Part shown: piece after piece, positions 9,896 through 23,180 of the stretch
Position numbering within the stretch: position 1 is the first letter of the stretch
How the letters are laid out: each line of letters begins with the position of its first letter
NCBI GenBank assembly: GCA_028023455.1
Contig: JAQFVV010000274.1
Coordinates: 863,350 to 927,349 of the forward strand
Length of the DNA stretch: 64,000 nt
Source: Epiperipatus broadwayi
Lineage: Eukaryota > Onychophora > Udeonychophora > Euonychophora > Peripatidae
Direction of reading: 5' to 3'
The notes under the pieces: generated by a model
What the model saw: the letters and a program-made list of their open reading frames with translations, nothing else
Databases searched by the model: none
What the model was told of the DNA's origin: nothing
Translations under genes and position numbers: made by a program

Positions 9896-11575
9896 ATATA
9901 TTGTAAGGATACATTAAACTTACCACACAAAAAACACCACACACACTCTCATCTTAAAGAGGAAACCTATCAACAATCGTCAAAAGCATATTATTAATTA
10001 TATACTAATAATTGTGTATAAAATTGTCAATCAAAATTATATTTTGACAATTTCTTGACTATAGCAAGCAATTTATAAAAATCAAAAGAAAGAATTAACA
10101 ATTAAACTTTAGTATTTATTAATCCATTACATTAAACATTGAGATATTCAAATGACATCAAAATTGAAATAAAAATGTGAACTTAAATTGACATGAAAAA
10201 CAATATATATGGAACGAGATAGAACAACTCACTCAGCAAAAGAGAGAGATAAAAAAAATGAAAGATTTTTCTTCTTCAAAAAGCAAAAAGGGAGATTTGA
10301 AAAGATCATTGGCTGTTTAATGTGCATTTTAGTAAAATCTAAATTCGAACTTGCTATTCAAAATAATAAAACAACAACCATTGAAGTATCATATCCGCAA
10401 AGAAGAAGACAACAATGGGAAAATAAGAAGAAAACTGTGTGCATCAATACAAATGAACTAAATATTTTGTAAAAAGTTGCTTTACAAATAGTGAAAATAT
10501 TTTATTCACAAGAATAGCAAATTTTAGTATTAAGAGTAAGAAATTATCTCAAGCTTATTTCGAGATTTTTGAAAATTAAAAATCCACTATTAATTCTTAA
10601 TAAAACTAAGAACTTCAAGTAAATTTATCAACACAGTTACATAACTATATCTGTCTAAAGAGAGGAGACATTGTGCAGATATACAACCATAATGTTAGAA
10701 TTGAATTTAATGGAAGTCAGCATCTACCCATTCATGCTGAATGTAGCACCAAAATATATTACAATAAACCAAGGAAAATTCTTAGATTGAAAAGAATACT
10801 GTAGATGAAAGAAACGGAATCGCCATCATGCATAACATGGTGTAGTGGATTTTAAATGAGGAAACAGAAAGGATTTGTCAATATGAACGGTCGCTAATTT
10901 AAACATTGGATTGACTAAACAGGATTAATATTACATATATAATCTTTTTTTTATTTTTTATTCTAATTTCTTTCTTTTGATAATAGGTTAAATTTCATCC
11001 AATCATAATTTAGAATTATATAAAAGGGGAAGATTGGAAATGTTATTATTTTTAATTTAGTAATAAAATGTAGACATAAATACCCCAAGTTTGCTTAATA
11101 ATAAGTTTGACCATTTTCAGACTATAAGATAAGACTTTGCTATTTTATGTAATATTAAATACCTATTGGAGGAGAATTACAATATTAAATATTAAATGTT
11201 TGTTACAATTAATTTATTAGTCAGATCTTTGTTATTCAGAATATATGACTAAAATTCTTGTATAATTGATCTTTCCTATCACATCTTCATACCATTAGGA
11301 ATGGATCCCTCAAACCTAAAAAAATACTTACAAAATCCTAATCTGTGGATATACTCACTAAGGATAGGAGTGTTAGTGTACACTTACAATTATTTGGATA
11401 AAGATTTAAATTTAAGAAATGAAATGAAGGATGATCATGCTTAGCCGATTGTTCATTTAATAATTGGACAACTCATATATTATGTTGAAATATAATTATA
11501 AACAAATTTTGTAATTGTTAATGATTTTATTAAATACTTATTATCATAATCGAAGTCACTGCTATTTGGTCACCA
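9896..11575. other. AT-rich stretch, no gene recognised
   Basis: An 87-codon open frame at 10209-10472 (+) is Lys-rich and low-complexity, with no recognisable domain. I do not call it a gene. No repeat family is seen. Confidence 0.5.
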
Positions 11576-11705
11576 CATCACATCATATATATATATATAA
11601 TAAAAAGTCAGATGTCACATGACATATATAGCTTTTACCAATAAAAAAAAAGCTTGTTTAGAGCGTTAGCATGCTCTTAAGTTTATATATATATAAGCAT
11701 GAAAC
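11576..11705. mobile_element. Family C terminal fragment
   Basis: Contains AAAGCTTGTTTAGAGCG-TTAGCATGCTCTT, matching the AGCTTGTTTGAGCTATTGG end of other C copies, next to a CAGATGTCACATGACATAT motif like the C tail. No ribozyme segment. Confidence 0.45.
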
Positions 11706-14700
11706 AATCATACTCTGAAGTAGAATCCATGCATATTCTTCCTGGGTTTGAATACAAAGGCATAACATGGGCAGATTAGAGGGTAAATGGAAGAAGGCAT
11801 ATTAATTCAAATTTCTTTTCATCTAACCATTAATAGTTTTATATTTATATCGATTGAAATAAATTACTTCTATGGTCATTATGAGATATATACCCTCAAT
11901 GAGAAAAGGCTCATTCCACTGCATATGGTGTAAAATCATTGGGCATACATGCTCATCCTGTTATAATTTATATATATGTACTGTTTATTTATATATGGTA
12001 CAAATACGTATTGGCATTTGGTAAAAGCTAAAAAAAAAAAAGTAAATTTAGATTTTTTTTTGAGTATAATTTATTTTTTTAAAAAAAACGTACAATGAAA
12101 GTTAAATTGTTCTGTCGTATTTTTTTTTTATGTAATTAGAAATAAAAGTAGAATTGGAGAGAACAAAAGAATTCCAAAAACTAAAAAGATAAGCTAAAAG
12201 AAGAATATTTTAGCTAATTAAAGATGGCCGAAAGAATTGCTAAAAAAAGAGAACTTTGTAACGTAAATTTTATAAGGAATTACTAAATTAATTATCAGCG
12301 TATATTTTTGATAAACAAAAGGATGCACAGAAGTCTGAAAACTGGGCCTCTAGTATAAAAAGGCAGAGACCGGTTTGACGAACGTCTTGTTTTTTCTGTT
12401 TTTTCCTTTGGCTGGTTTTGGATTATTAAATCCAAGACCACTTCATGATGAAATAATCCTTTATGCAGGAGTAGACCGGGGCTTTAGTTGACATCGTTAA
12501 GAAGATGGATACTAGAAAAGCCTCTGTGACTAGCCTTCAGAACAGACTACAAAATCAACTAATAATCAAAGGCCGAGCTCAATTCTAACCTAAAAAAACT
12601 ATGCATAGTAAGCTACAACTTTTTCACTAAACTTACCGGTAAGCTATGACTCTTTATTATTCCCGATTGTGACAAAATTAAATGTTTGCAAACACTTCTT
12701 AAGAATATGTTTAAACAATCCCGATTGAGACATTAATTTTCTTGTGCAAGGGACATTCATTTTAGGAACTTTCTAGAAGAAATTTATAAGTGAACTGTAA
12801 TTGTGAAATTGTTTTTTTTTTATTAATTGATTTATATCCAAATTAGTGTGTGTTCTCTCCAGTTTATTTAATTAACAATTTAATGTTAAGTATTTCAGTT
12901 TGTTAGAATAAAAGAGATTTTACTTTTATCAACCTTTTTCATTGTGCGTTATTAATAATAGTTATTAATTATTATTAAATTTATTAATATTCATTTATTG
13001 ATATTTAAAAATATAATTTATCTTTGCCAATATGTTTAATAAGTTCCAAGAATAATAATATTTAGGAAATAATGCTAATTCATGGTAAAATATAATACCG
13101 ATTACTTTTAAAAACATCTCTTCTTTTTAATTTATAATTTGCGAGATGTGCTGGTGACAGATTTTAGTGGATTCTTATAAATCCTGGTGCCCAGATCAAA
13201 TAAATTAAAAGCTGATTTTGTCAATAGTGCAATTCATAACAATTACTAGGCTGAGTTGATCAGGAAATATAGTTATGTTTTTAGAAATAGAAATACAACT
13301 TTCTTCTTTTTGACATAGCTTGATCAACTCACACATTTTATAATGCATATAGAGGCCTAGCAAGATGGAAAACCTTATAATATATATATATATATTGTAA
13401 CCCTTAGTTTCTTTCGTAAAGAAACTAATGATGGGGAAATAAATAGTAGGATTAGTTTCTTAACTATTTTCAAATAAAACTTTTTTTTAAGTTTAAGAAA
13501 AGTTAAAAGCTTTATTTAGAGAGAGTAATAACTGTGTGGCTTAAATTTAATGCATAGAGAGAGAGAGATCTGTGTATGCTTTATTTAAAATTATAGCTAG
13601 CATTATGTAGAGGGAAAGGGGATTGACTATCATGCACATTATATAATATTTGAAAAATGTTTATTTATATATCTAGACAGAAAAGTCTTTGTGAATCACA
13701 ATATTTATGAATAAAAATGTTAGTAAAGATTGAGATCAAACTTATTGTTATAGATAGCATGTGTTTGACAGTTCTTTTCATGAGAATAGGTTAAATTTTT
13801 ATGAAATCAGAAAAGATATTTTGTGTTAATAAGAATATAAATGAGCAGTTCTCTATTTAGTATTGTATGTGCATGCATATATTTATGTATGATGCATATA
13901 TCGATTTTTTTTCTTCATGGGAATTTACACATTGTACTCTAGATTATTTGATAGTATAATGTAAAATGAATTGATTTTGTATGGATTTTACAGGAATTGG
14001 TTATTGTTTTCAGTTCTAGATTTGAATTAAGAAAATTATTTATATAATATCAGTTTTATAAAATACCAGTAATTCTATATTTTTTTTGAATAGTTCTCAT
14101 AAATCAAAGCAGTGTAAAAATGTGTTAAGAAAGAAGAAATTAAAATGAAATCAGAGCTGAAGGCAATAAACCAAAACCAACATTTAACAGATGGGGTCAA
14201 AGGTTGACTTCAGGGAGAGAATTGTAAATTAGAAGAAACAAGCATGGGAAAAGGGAAACTTGCAGGTGGTTTTTCCCCCTTATAGAAGCCAAGGAAAATG
14301 AAGTGGGGACTGCTCTTGCTAATTCAATATCTGACCATCTTCTCTGATTGTTTTCTCTCTTGGAGACAGCAATTGACTTAACTTGTTAAGAAGTGTGTAT
14401 ATATTACTTAAAGATGAAGTGCTAATTCAATTATAAATGGTGTATAATTTTCTCTTTCCAAAATCAGGTATGGTAAAATTAGTTCACAACAAAAGATGCT
14501 GTATTCAATACCTCAATATTCATAGTTGGCATTTAACAGTTCCTTTAAAGAAGACATTTCAAGAACAGAATTGTATCTGTGGCTTATTTAATTAAAACTC
14601 CAAGGAATGATCAGACTTTAATATAAAGTTAGTTAACTACTCATCATACTTATTAGCAAAATTTTTTTTTTGATTAAGACTCCAACCTAAAATATAGAAA

Positions 14701-16774
14701 AAAAGGAAGAGCATCTAGAGCGCTATTTTATTTGAAAATTATTTTTTCTCCTGAAAGAAACTGGAAAAATGGAAATGATGATTAAATTTAAAGAAACTAA
14801 AGTTATGGACTAAAATGTGAAACCAAGCATCTGAATTCGAACCCAAGAAGAAAAGTATTTTTTAAAAAATGAAAGTCATCTGCAGGACTAATTTTCAACA
14901 AGTTTAATTATCACGTTTAAATATGAAGACATCAAGTATCAATGTAGCTACACCTTGTATAAAAGAATTTTATGTGCATCTATAATCATTAAAGACAGAT
15001 ATAATGCATTTTCCCAAGGCAGTGAACTAAAACTGGTAATTAGTGTTTGTGGACAATACATACATGTTTTCTGTCAAGTATCAAAATCTTCAGACTTAGC
15101 TTTGAAGGAACTCAAACCAAAGAGACAATCCATAATGTTTTATTATTTATTTATTTTGCCTTTATTTATATGTTTGTAGTATGTGTGATAGACATTTAAC
15201 AGTTATAGGAATTTTTTTTTGTTAAAAAAAAAGAGAGAGAAATGATTTTGACCCATAAAAAACTATTGAGAAAAAATTATAATGTATAATAGTGAGCATG
15301 CATAAATGCTTGAATATTTGTCATATGAAATGAAAAAAAAAGAGGAAAGATTTTGTTATTATCAAAATTATATGCATATTATTAGATGTTTGAAAAAGTA
15401 TTTGAATGATTGGGGCTATGCCTTAATGTGTTGATGTGAGCTGTTATGAGTATAAAGATTGGATGGGTGTTGCTGGGTGCCTGACTTTTGAAATTAATAT
15501 AGTACATGGGTTTGTTTTGTGATTGGTCTGATTGGTCAGTTTTGTCATTTTGCATCAAGACTATAATCACCCTGGGTGTATATGTGAAGCTATAAATGCT
15601 GAGTATTACTGAGGTAGACTTATCATACCACCTCAAATGGATAGATAGAAATAACTATCTTATAATTTAGCTACTATGTATGCAGTATTAGGAGATTGAG
15701 GACTTGATCCCAGCTCCATTTGTACTTATTAATTAAGTAGGGAATTATTGATACAGTTGTGGTAAAATGTTTTGCATGCCCATTTAAAATAAATGTGTAG
15801 AGACTAGTTCCTTACAAAATTCTTAGCCTCAGAAAGAAGGCACCTCTCTGGCAAATGCTGACATTTGAAGTTATGAATTGTTTAATTTCCCTTACTGAGA
15901 CACTAATGTATGCATTGAGAAGTGCTGCATAATGCTATAAAATATCTGGAGGGTTTTGCAAGATATGATAAGAGTTGCTATGACAGAATGAGGGTTGTAG
16001 TCAGGTGTGTGTGTTGATGTGGAGGTTGACAAAGAGTTACTTCAATTTGTAGGCTGGCCGATCTGTGATCAGAGTTTATGGAAAGTAATGAAGTTAGACA
16101 TCGTCAGGGTGTGACAACATACTAGCCTGTCAAAATGCATACAGTTGCCAAAGTGGTAACATGATGATCAGAATTACAGAAGGATAGAGGTGAAGATTTA
16201 ATATGCATAGGATTAAAACTATGGTTTTATATTCCAACCAATTATTTAGGATGGTTAAAAAGTTGGATATAATGTTATCTTTACATAGGAATACAAGATA
16301 TTTTGCTTGTTGGAATAGTTCAATTTATAATTGTTGTAATGAAGGGGGGCCAAGAAATTTATAGGCTTTGTGAAAAGTTATAATTTCATATTTATATTTA
16401 AATGCGGAATTCTGATTCCGTGAGTAAGCGCATTAATGTTAAATTAAAATATGGGTCAAAACAAAGATTCCGTTTTAAGGAACCTTAAATAATCTCAAAG
16501 TATATATATATATATTATTATTTTAGTAGTTAAAGTAAATTTCATATAAAAGACAGTAAATTTTTATTTTATAATGAGTATAACTTATGAGATTGTAGTG
16601 ATATTACAAGGGTGTTTCTTTCTTATTTATGTATACTAAATATTTATTATTGTTATGAATTTACATGCGTGTCTTGTGATTTAATATTTCAAATATCTCC
16701 AGAATCTATATCCAGCACTTTATATCTAGAGCTAATATCAGATCACATTTAAATTTATGAATTGTCTTATATTG
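11706..16774. other. Long AT-rich stretch, no gene recognised
   Basis: About 5 kb without a supported gene or repeat family. Open frames at 14955-15179 and 15382-15636 have no recognisable domain or codon signal. The segment 12350-12580 is less AT-rich and contains an ATGATGA, but I could not place the D box or antisense element needed for a C/D snoRNA. Confidence 0.45.
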
Positions 16775-16897
16775 ATTGATTTCCATAGTTGATTTGCATA
16801 ATTCATTTTCATGATTGATTTCCATGATCGATTTCCATGTTTGATTTCCATGGTTTACTTCCATAGTTTGCTTCCACGAATGATTTCCATAACTCAC
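16775..16897. repeat. Minisatellite of GATTTCCATG-like units
   Basis: About nine imperfect 12-14-bp units (GATTGATTTCCAT and variants) in tandem. The repeat stays open in frames on both strands, giving spurious repetitive peptides. Confidence 0.8.
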
Positions 16898-18045
16898 CTT
16901 TGTAAAATATTAACTACGAAAAAAATTTTTTTTTTAATTAGGAGGGAACGATCATTTTGTGGGGACAAAGAATATACCCGACTCCTAAAATGTAATAGAT
17001 TTAAAAGTACTAATTAAATTTGGAAAACAGATAATACGAAAGAGAATAAAATGAGAGAAAATAGTGAATTTAGAGATATTAAATGTAGTTATTTGGTTCG
17101 TTGCAATGTTATGAATATTAGGAGCAGACATAAAATCCCTTTCCTGCTTTTGGTATTTAATATGATTCCCACTGGTAAACTCACATTAAAATTTAATTTA
17201 GCAAGTTTTGGGATCATATCCATTGCATTGTAATCGTTAATAATTGCACCTCATTCGCAGATCAAGACCTTGAGAAAGAGTACTTCGATTATTAAATCTA
17301 AGGGCTAGCATGGAAGTCAAATAGTGTAAGTATTAAAATTCGTGAAATACTATTATAATAATGGTAATGAATCCATAGTTAGTTGGAAGACATATATGTG
17401 TGTTAATGAAATAAGGCTAAAAGCTATCATTTAAGAAGATATACAGGAGAACATAACACAGACATTTAGTGTTATATAATTGTGACTATTGAAAGTGATA
17501 GATGCTGAGAACGAAAAATAAAGTAGTGGGATTAAATGGGAAAGATTTATAACATTTCTTTATCCTACTTTAAATTAAATAATAATCTTATATATTATAA
17601 ACATAAGTTATGAGTTCTCCGCGTCGATTACTAAATTATTTCTAGCCATTTATATCTTAGAAATATATGGATGACATTCTTGTAATTACCACTCAAGATC
17701 ATATATCTAGATAAGGTTGTGGAAGAAAGTTGTCTAGATTATTTAGTTCACAGTAATAACCTGTCACATAATGGTTATTAAGTTTAAAATTAAGACCATA
17801 ATAAACTGAGTTTGAATTCTTTTAATTCATTAGATCCTATAGTTATAAGCAGGGATGATGATCTCTGGTGAGCATTACGATTTCATAGTTACAATTCGGC
17901 ACCCGGGTATACATAATCTTATTATTACTATCATTAGATAAACAAACTAGCCTTCCTTGTTTGGTTCCAGAATTATTTTCAATCGAGTAGCTACTTGCAC
18001 TAAAGTTGAGGTTAGAATATACATATATTGTAACCTAATTAAATA
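16898..18045. other. No gene recognised
   Basis: AT-rich, frequent stops, no repeat family seen. A 60-codon open frame at 17051-17233 is not distinctive. Confidence 0.5.
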
Positions 18046-18048
18046 GAT

Positions 18049-18400
18049 GGGAGAGGTAGAGAAGATAATAAGCTAGTAAAAGAAAGAGAGAAATGAACTG
18101 AGAATAGAGAGGAGAATAGAGAGAGTAAAGTAGAAAGAGAGAGAGAAAAGAAGAGAAAAAGAGAACTGAGCAGAGAGGAAGAAGAAGGGAGAGAGAATAA
18201 AAAAAGAAAAGAGAGAGTAACCTTAATAAATGATGAAGATGGGGGGGAGATTAGAATGTAGAGAGAAAGAGAGAAAAGAAGAGAGAAAGAGAAAAAACAA
18301 AATGAGAAGAGAGGAAGAAGAGAGTAGAGTAGAAAGAATAGAAAAGAGAGAGTAAGAGAAAGAATAGAGTATAAATAAAAGGAGAGTAAAAATAAGAGAC
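18049..18400 (+). repeat. Purine-rich GA tract
   Basis: About 350 bp almost purely of A and G on the plus strand (GAGAGAAAGAGAG-type). A degenerate internal period is suggested by repeats of AGAGAGGAAGAAG. Such tracts can form triplexes; no gene is implied. Confidence 0.8.
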
Positions 18401-21400
18401 ACTTTAGCTAGACACAGTGGGGTTACAATAAAATGTATTAAATGCTAATAAACAGAGATCTATAACAAGATGGAGGAAAAATCACAGTGCTTCCAAATAA
18501 TCAGAGCACAACAATAACTTTGAATAAATTATTGAGGAAAAATTTCCACCTTTACCCAATATTTATAAGAATTATCCCTACATCAAATCATATTCTCTGT
18601 GTACCACAAGTTATAACCAAAATAAAAATGTTTTTGAATAAAATTGCTTATCTAATGTTTCAGAATTGAATGCTAATTCAACAATCACTTCTAACAATAT
18701 GATCTATAAGAAATTCAATAAAACTAGATCCCATTAGGTGTGCTTCTCTTCTAACACAGGGAATCAATAAGAGCTATTTCTTATACTAGTTCTAATTAAT
18801 ATCACAATATGTAAAAATTGTGTAAGTCACTGGAAGATCAACAAGAGTAAATGTTCTCAGGGGTCCTACTGTAACTCTTATGACATGTCCTAACATATGA
18901 CGTTGTTTGCTAAGCAACTGAATAAATAATAGATAAGTGAATGATATCCTGGGCCAACTATAGGAGGTAACCACTTAACTTGAAATGATCACATCCTATT
19001 ACAAGATAACAATATTTATCACAATTAAAGAAAAAATATTTATTTAAATATTTAATTGGAAAATTTTAAAATATTCACAATTTAGACTACTTATGGCCTT
19101 TTATCCAGGACATCACTTGAGATAGGATAAAGACAAGAGTGCCTTTTATGACCTTCACCTTCTCACAAACGACCTCCATAAATAATTAAGTGTAAGCTGG
19201 ACCTTGACATTTACATAATAGAATAGTGTGCAGTCTAAAATAGCATGAATAATCTTCTGAATTGTCAAAAAAATTTCACTTTATAAAAGACAATCTGACA
19301 ATCTTCTATCTTAGAAGATAACATAGTTTCAAAATACATTTTAAACAAACTATTACTTTGGTATCTGGAAATATGAAATTATCTGTTACAGTGATTTCAT
19401 CCAGAAATCACAAGTATATGCATAACTCTATTTTATCTATGTGGATACAGAAGTATTCTACATAATATTAACTAAACTGAATATTTAACATTGTGAAACC
19501 AAGACACTAACATATAAAAAAAATAAGCAGGAACTAATTTATTTTTAAATAAATAATTATTTATTTACAATATAATACAAAAAGATAACAAAATTTGCAC
19601 ACAAGTGGAAACATTGCCAAGATAGCGTTGTTAATAAATGTCCAGACATTTGCCCAATAGTATTTAAAATTCTTTGGGTCTTACAAATAAATGCTAAGGC
19701 TTCTTAAAATAAATAAATGATTTTATATAACTCACCCTACATAACAGTTTAATTAAATGGAGAGTTAACACTACCTAATTCGTATACACCTCCAATATAA
19801 GCAATCCCTTAATTAATTTTGGGCATTATAAATTTATATGTTTTACATGGGATTAATCATTAATTTCTTTTGATTTATTTATTCTAAATAAAACATTATC
19901 AAAATTCGTAACCATAATTGATGGACTCATCTGTTAATACCTGAAATTATCAGCTAAGTAAATTTGAGCAATATCTGGTATATCTAAAATAAATCTCAAA
20001 CTACAAGTAAATACTCTCTATTGTTTAGACTTTTGAAGTAATAAATATCTAAATGAATGAATAAAAGAGAATATAAGGGTACTCATTAAAAGTCTCTTGC
20101 ATACATAAACATTTAAAATTTACTGTCCACATAATATAAATTACACAAAGTGTTAAAAATAAATGACTTGCATATCCATTGGAGAAGTTCTGGATGATCA
20201 CAGCTTCTACATAGCATGTGTGGATTGCACTTATTGGCCATATGCTTGCAAGTTAAACATTGGAAATTACTAATTATTGATGGTTGGCTTGTGACTGATT
20301 ACGGTATCATAATAGCACATTACAGACATTGTTACACCTTTAAGCACTAAACAACAGTGTGCAATTTGTCATCACATTTTCAAATACAATACAACCTCAC
20401 CTACTATGGTGGAAAACTAGTTTTAAATACATCATGAGTGATAGGTCAAACATAAGCCCCGCAGAGTAAACTAGCATAAATCAATAAATACATCACAAGA
20501 ATGGTGGCTTCCAAATACCTACTTCTAAGGCAAAGGAAGATGCCTGGACTTTTGTCACAGCACATCAGGAAAACATAGAAATACATACCAAGAAATATAG
20601 AATCCTCCCCAGGCACCTAGGTACTTTATAATAATCACCGGAAATAAGCACTATCACCTCTTGGAAAAGCAATATAATAAGGATGGAGGACTTTGTCTAC
20701 TCCATCAAGCACAATAATAAATATAACAATACTATAATTAACTATGACATGCTACAAGCATCACTATAACAGACTAAAGTCATATTCCAAATTTTAATCA
20801 TATTAACAATAAGCAATGTCTGAACCATCAAATGGAATTTTTAATTCAAAAGACTTCAAAAAATTATTATTAAAGAAAATTAATAGCATATGAAATTTTT
20901 GGCACAAAATTACACAATACACACATATATGAAATATCAAATATCAAAATTATTATAACAAGTGGACATGAATAATAACGCGAATAAGGTGTGAGAATAA
21001 TAATTCTCAATGCATAAAAATATTAGCGGTTATAATTACTATTGCATTTATGCAAAATTATAAACGAAAAACTTCTGACAATTAATTATTTGGGCTGTTT
21101 AGCATATAAATGAGTAAACTACCCTACATTTAAAATAATTACAGTGAAAGATAAAATCTCAACTGTCTCAAAATAAATAACGCATAATTTAGCTTATCCA
21201 GCACATGTCAAACATATAATAAATATTACCTGTTAAAGTGCAGAGTATCTGCATATTATGATAAACCCATTAAATTTAAAATTACATGGATTAAATACCT
21301 AGCAGACTTGTAATAATGAATAGTATTACATTAAATATAAAAACATTTTAAGGCAAACATTGCATCAAATATTTTACCCCCCCCCCCAAATAAAGAACTT

Positions 21401-21826
21401 TAGTTCATAAATGAGCTATGTAGTATAGTTCTATAATGTAAGCACATTTAACATAAGCAACAAGATAAATGAAAATAAACAATAATGAGTCGCGCGACGC
21501 GGAAATGATAACATTGTAATATTCAGTTGATAGACAATTTCGGGATCCTGTAGGTTGTTAATTAATACTGTAGCTTCATTTTTAATTCTTTTAAAGAAAC
21601 ATTTTAAAGCACTTTGGAACTTATTGGTGAAAAATAATGAGACGTTTCCAGGTTTCAATTAATACATTTGCATAATATCATTTATAATGCAGTCGTTAAT
21701 AAAAAGTACTCCAGCATATCAGAATGTCTTTAGAAAATTTTCTACCAACTCCATATTATAGGTTGATAAATTAATATTCTATGTTTCTTTGAATAGCAAC
21801 TAATTTTTCTTCAAAAGTTTGAACTC
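18401..21826. other. Long AT-rich stretch, no gene recognised
   Basis: No supported coding exon or repeat family. A run of eleven C at 21377-21387 stands out against the composition. An open frame at 21431-21658 (-) has no domain I recognise. Confidence 0.45.
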
Positions 21827-21990
21827 TAGTTTCGAAAATGATTAGTAATAATCATTAGCGTATTTATCTGAAATGGATGGCATCAAAGTTGTGAGTGGAG
21901 GAAGTTTGACAATGATAAATGAAAATGTAACAATTTACTCTAGATAAATACTTTGCATATAATAAAGATATATATGAGAGTTAGTGATCT

Positions 21991-22035
21991 GGGCCAACTG
22001 ATGAGTGCTAGTTCAGCACAAAATACATCTTGGGG
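21991..22035 (+). ncRNA. Hammerhead-like motif with G12 changed to A
   Basis: CUGAUGAG at 21998-22005, stem II GUGCUA-GUU-CAGCAC, then AAAA instead of GAAA. G12 is a catalytic residue in known hammerheads, so this copy should be dead. CCAA before the core and UUGG after the AUC triplet keep stem I. Confidence 0.5.
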
Positions 22036-22395
22036 ATCATTTGTCTTTTATTATATCTTTATTTACATGAATTTAAAAAGAATGGGGAAGTATGGAGGTG
22101 TTTATTGTATCTCTGAAGATGTTACATAGGGGACAGAGAAAGGTGAATAACTCCGTGTGTGTAAATTTTAAAAATCAGATATATTAATTTTTAACTGAGG
22201 TTTAAAGTTTACATCTTTGCTAGAGATAATCTCCAGTTTCGAAAATGATTAGTAATAATCATTCCTGTATTTATCTGAAATGGATGGCGTCAAAGTTGTG
22301 AGTGGAGGGAGTTTGACAATGGTAAATGAAAATGTAACAATTTACTCTAGATAAATACTTTGCATATAATAAAGATATATGAGAGATAGTGACCT

Positions 22396-22440
22396 GGGCC
22401 AACTGATGAGCGCTGGTTCAGCACAAAATGCATCTTGGGG
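22396..22440 (+). ncRNA. Hammerhead-like motif with G12 changed to A
   Basis: CUGAUGAG at 22403-22410, stem II GCGCUG-GUU-CAGCAC (6 positions, one C-A mismatch), again AAAA in place of GAAA. The same lesion in both dimer units means it predates or accompanied the duplication. Confidence 0.5.
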
Positions 22441-22521
22441 GTCATTTGTCTTTTATTATATCTTTATTTATATGAATTTAAAAAGAATGGGAAAGTATGG
22501 AGGTGTTTATTGTATCTATTT

Positions 22522-23080
22522 GAATTAAGAGTGTCAGCATAGCAAAACATTTAAAATTAATTGTTCTAGTATATGTTTCTTTTATATACGAAGGACTATT
22601 TTAAAGCAGGTTAGTTGTTTAAATATTTTTAAGAGTTATTTTTTTAAATAGTTCCAACATTCAATAACATTAAATTATTAGACAGGCAAGACAATATAAT
22701 AACGAAAACTCCATAGTATTAGTTAATGAACAAATGAATTAATATATGCATTTTAAACTTTAAAATATACAGCTTCTAGTCTTATGCATTTTAATTTTCC
22801 TCTTTTAAGACTTCTCCTGTTTATGAAATAGCTAAGCAAGAAAAACAAGAACTGGAAAACTGTTTGCATAATTCCGATAACATTCATAAACGAATGTAAT
22901 AACCGTTTTTCTTTTAAGCTTATTCTGAAATTAATCTTACTCAATTGACTAATACTAAGAATGAAACTTCTCTGCGACATTTTTTTAATTATAATTAAGA
23001 AAGCTTAACTGCAATTTAAGTATCAGAAGAATGGTTGAGTGGTTAATAATTAATTTTATATTAATTACTTTTTTCCCCAT
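22522..23080. other. AT-rich stretch, no gene recognised
   Basis: No supported feature. The open frame at 22753-22980 (-) is not distinctive. Confidence 0.5.
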
Positions 23081-23180
23081 ATGTCATAGCATCGTCCGGG
23101 AGGCGAACCCACAACCGTATGCAACTAACTACTTGCTTGCAAGGCGGCTGCGATGATCTCTCGGCTAACAACGCTTGACG
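23081..23180 (-). repeat. tRNA-derived unit with extended acceptor stem
   Basis: The minus strand folds as a tRNA-like unit (body 23089-23174): acceptor strands GCGTTGT and ACGATGC pair over seven positions, an A-box-like TAGCCGAGAGA and a B-box-like GGTTCGCCTCC are present, and the anticodon loop CTTGCAA would read TGC. A 16-base GCAAGTAG-TTAGTTGC insertion enlarges the variable region. Flanks GTCA and TGAC extend the acceptor stem, as in the units at 39078 and 58881. Better read as a dispersed tRNA-derived repeat than as a working tRNA gene. Confidence 0.6.

Larger units (their letters stand above)
21827..22521 (+). mobile_element. Tandem dimer of a ribozyme-bearing family A relative
   Basis: A ~286-bp segment at 21827-22112 recurs at 22233-22521 with few differences, including TTTCGAAAATGATTAG, TCAAAGTTGTGAGTGGAGG, CTAGATAAATACTTTGC, the hammerhead-like motif and GGGGAAGTATGGAGGTG. 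The unit, motif to motif, is 405 bp. The ~120-bp spacer occurs once. This is the one-and-a-bit tandem structure typical of multimer-copied retroelements. The motif differs from family A outside the core, so this is a sister family. Confidence 0.75.

Noticed and set aside
10209-10472. 87-codon open frame on the plus strand
   Set aside because: Lys/Arg-rich low-complexity translation with F-runs from A- and T-tracts; no domain, no splice context.
12440-12560. Possible C/D snoRNA (ATGATGA present)
   Set aside because: No CTGA box at suitable distance with a terminal stem; not supportable.
18792-18974. 60-codon minus-strand frame
   Set aside because: Chance-length frame in AT-rich DNA without domain or context.
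21431-21658. 75-codon frame on the minus strand
   Set aside because: Weak resemblance to transposon peptides could not be tied to any named family.
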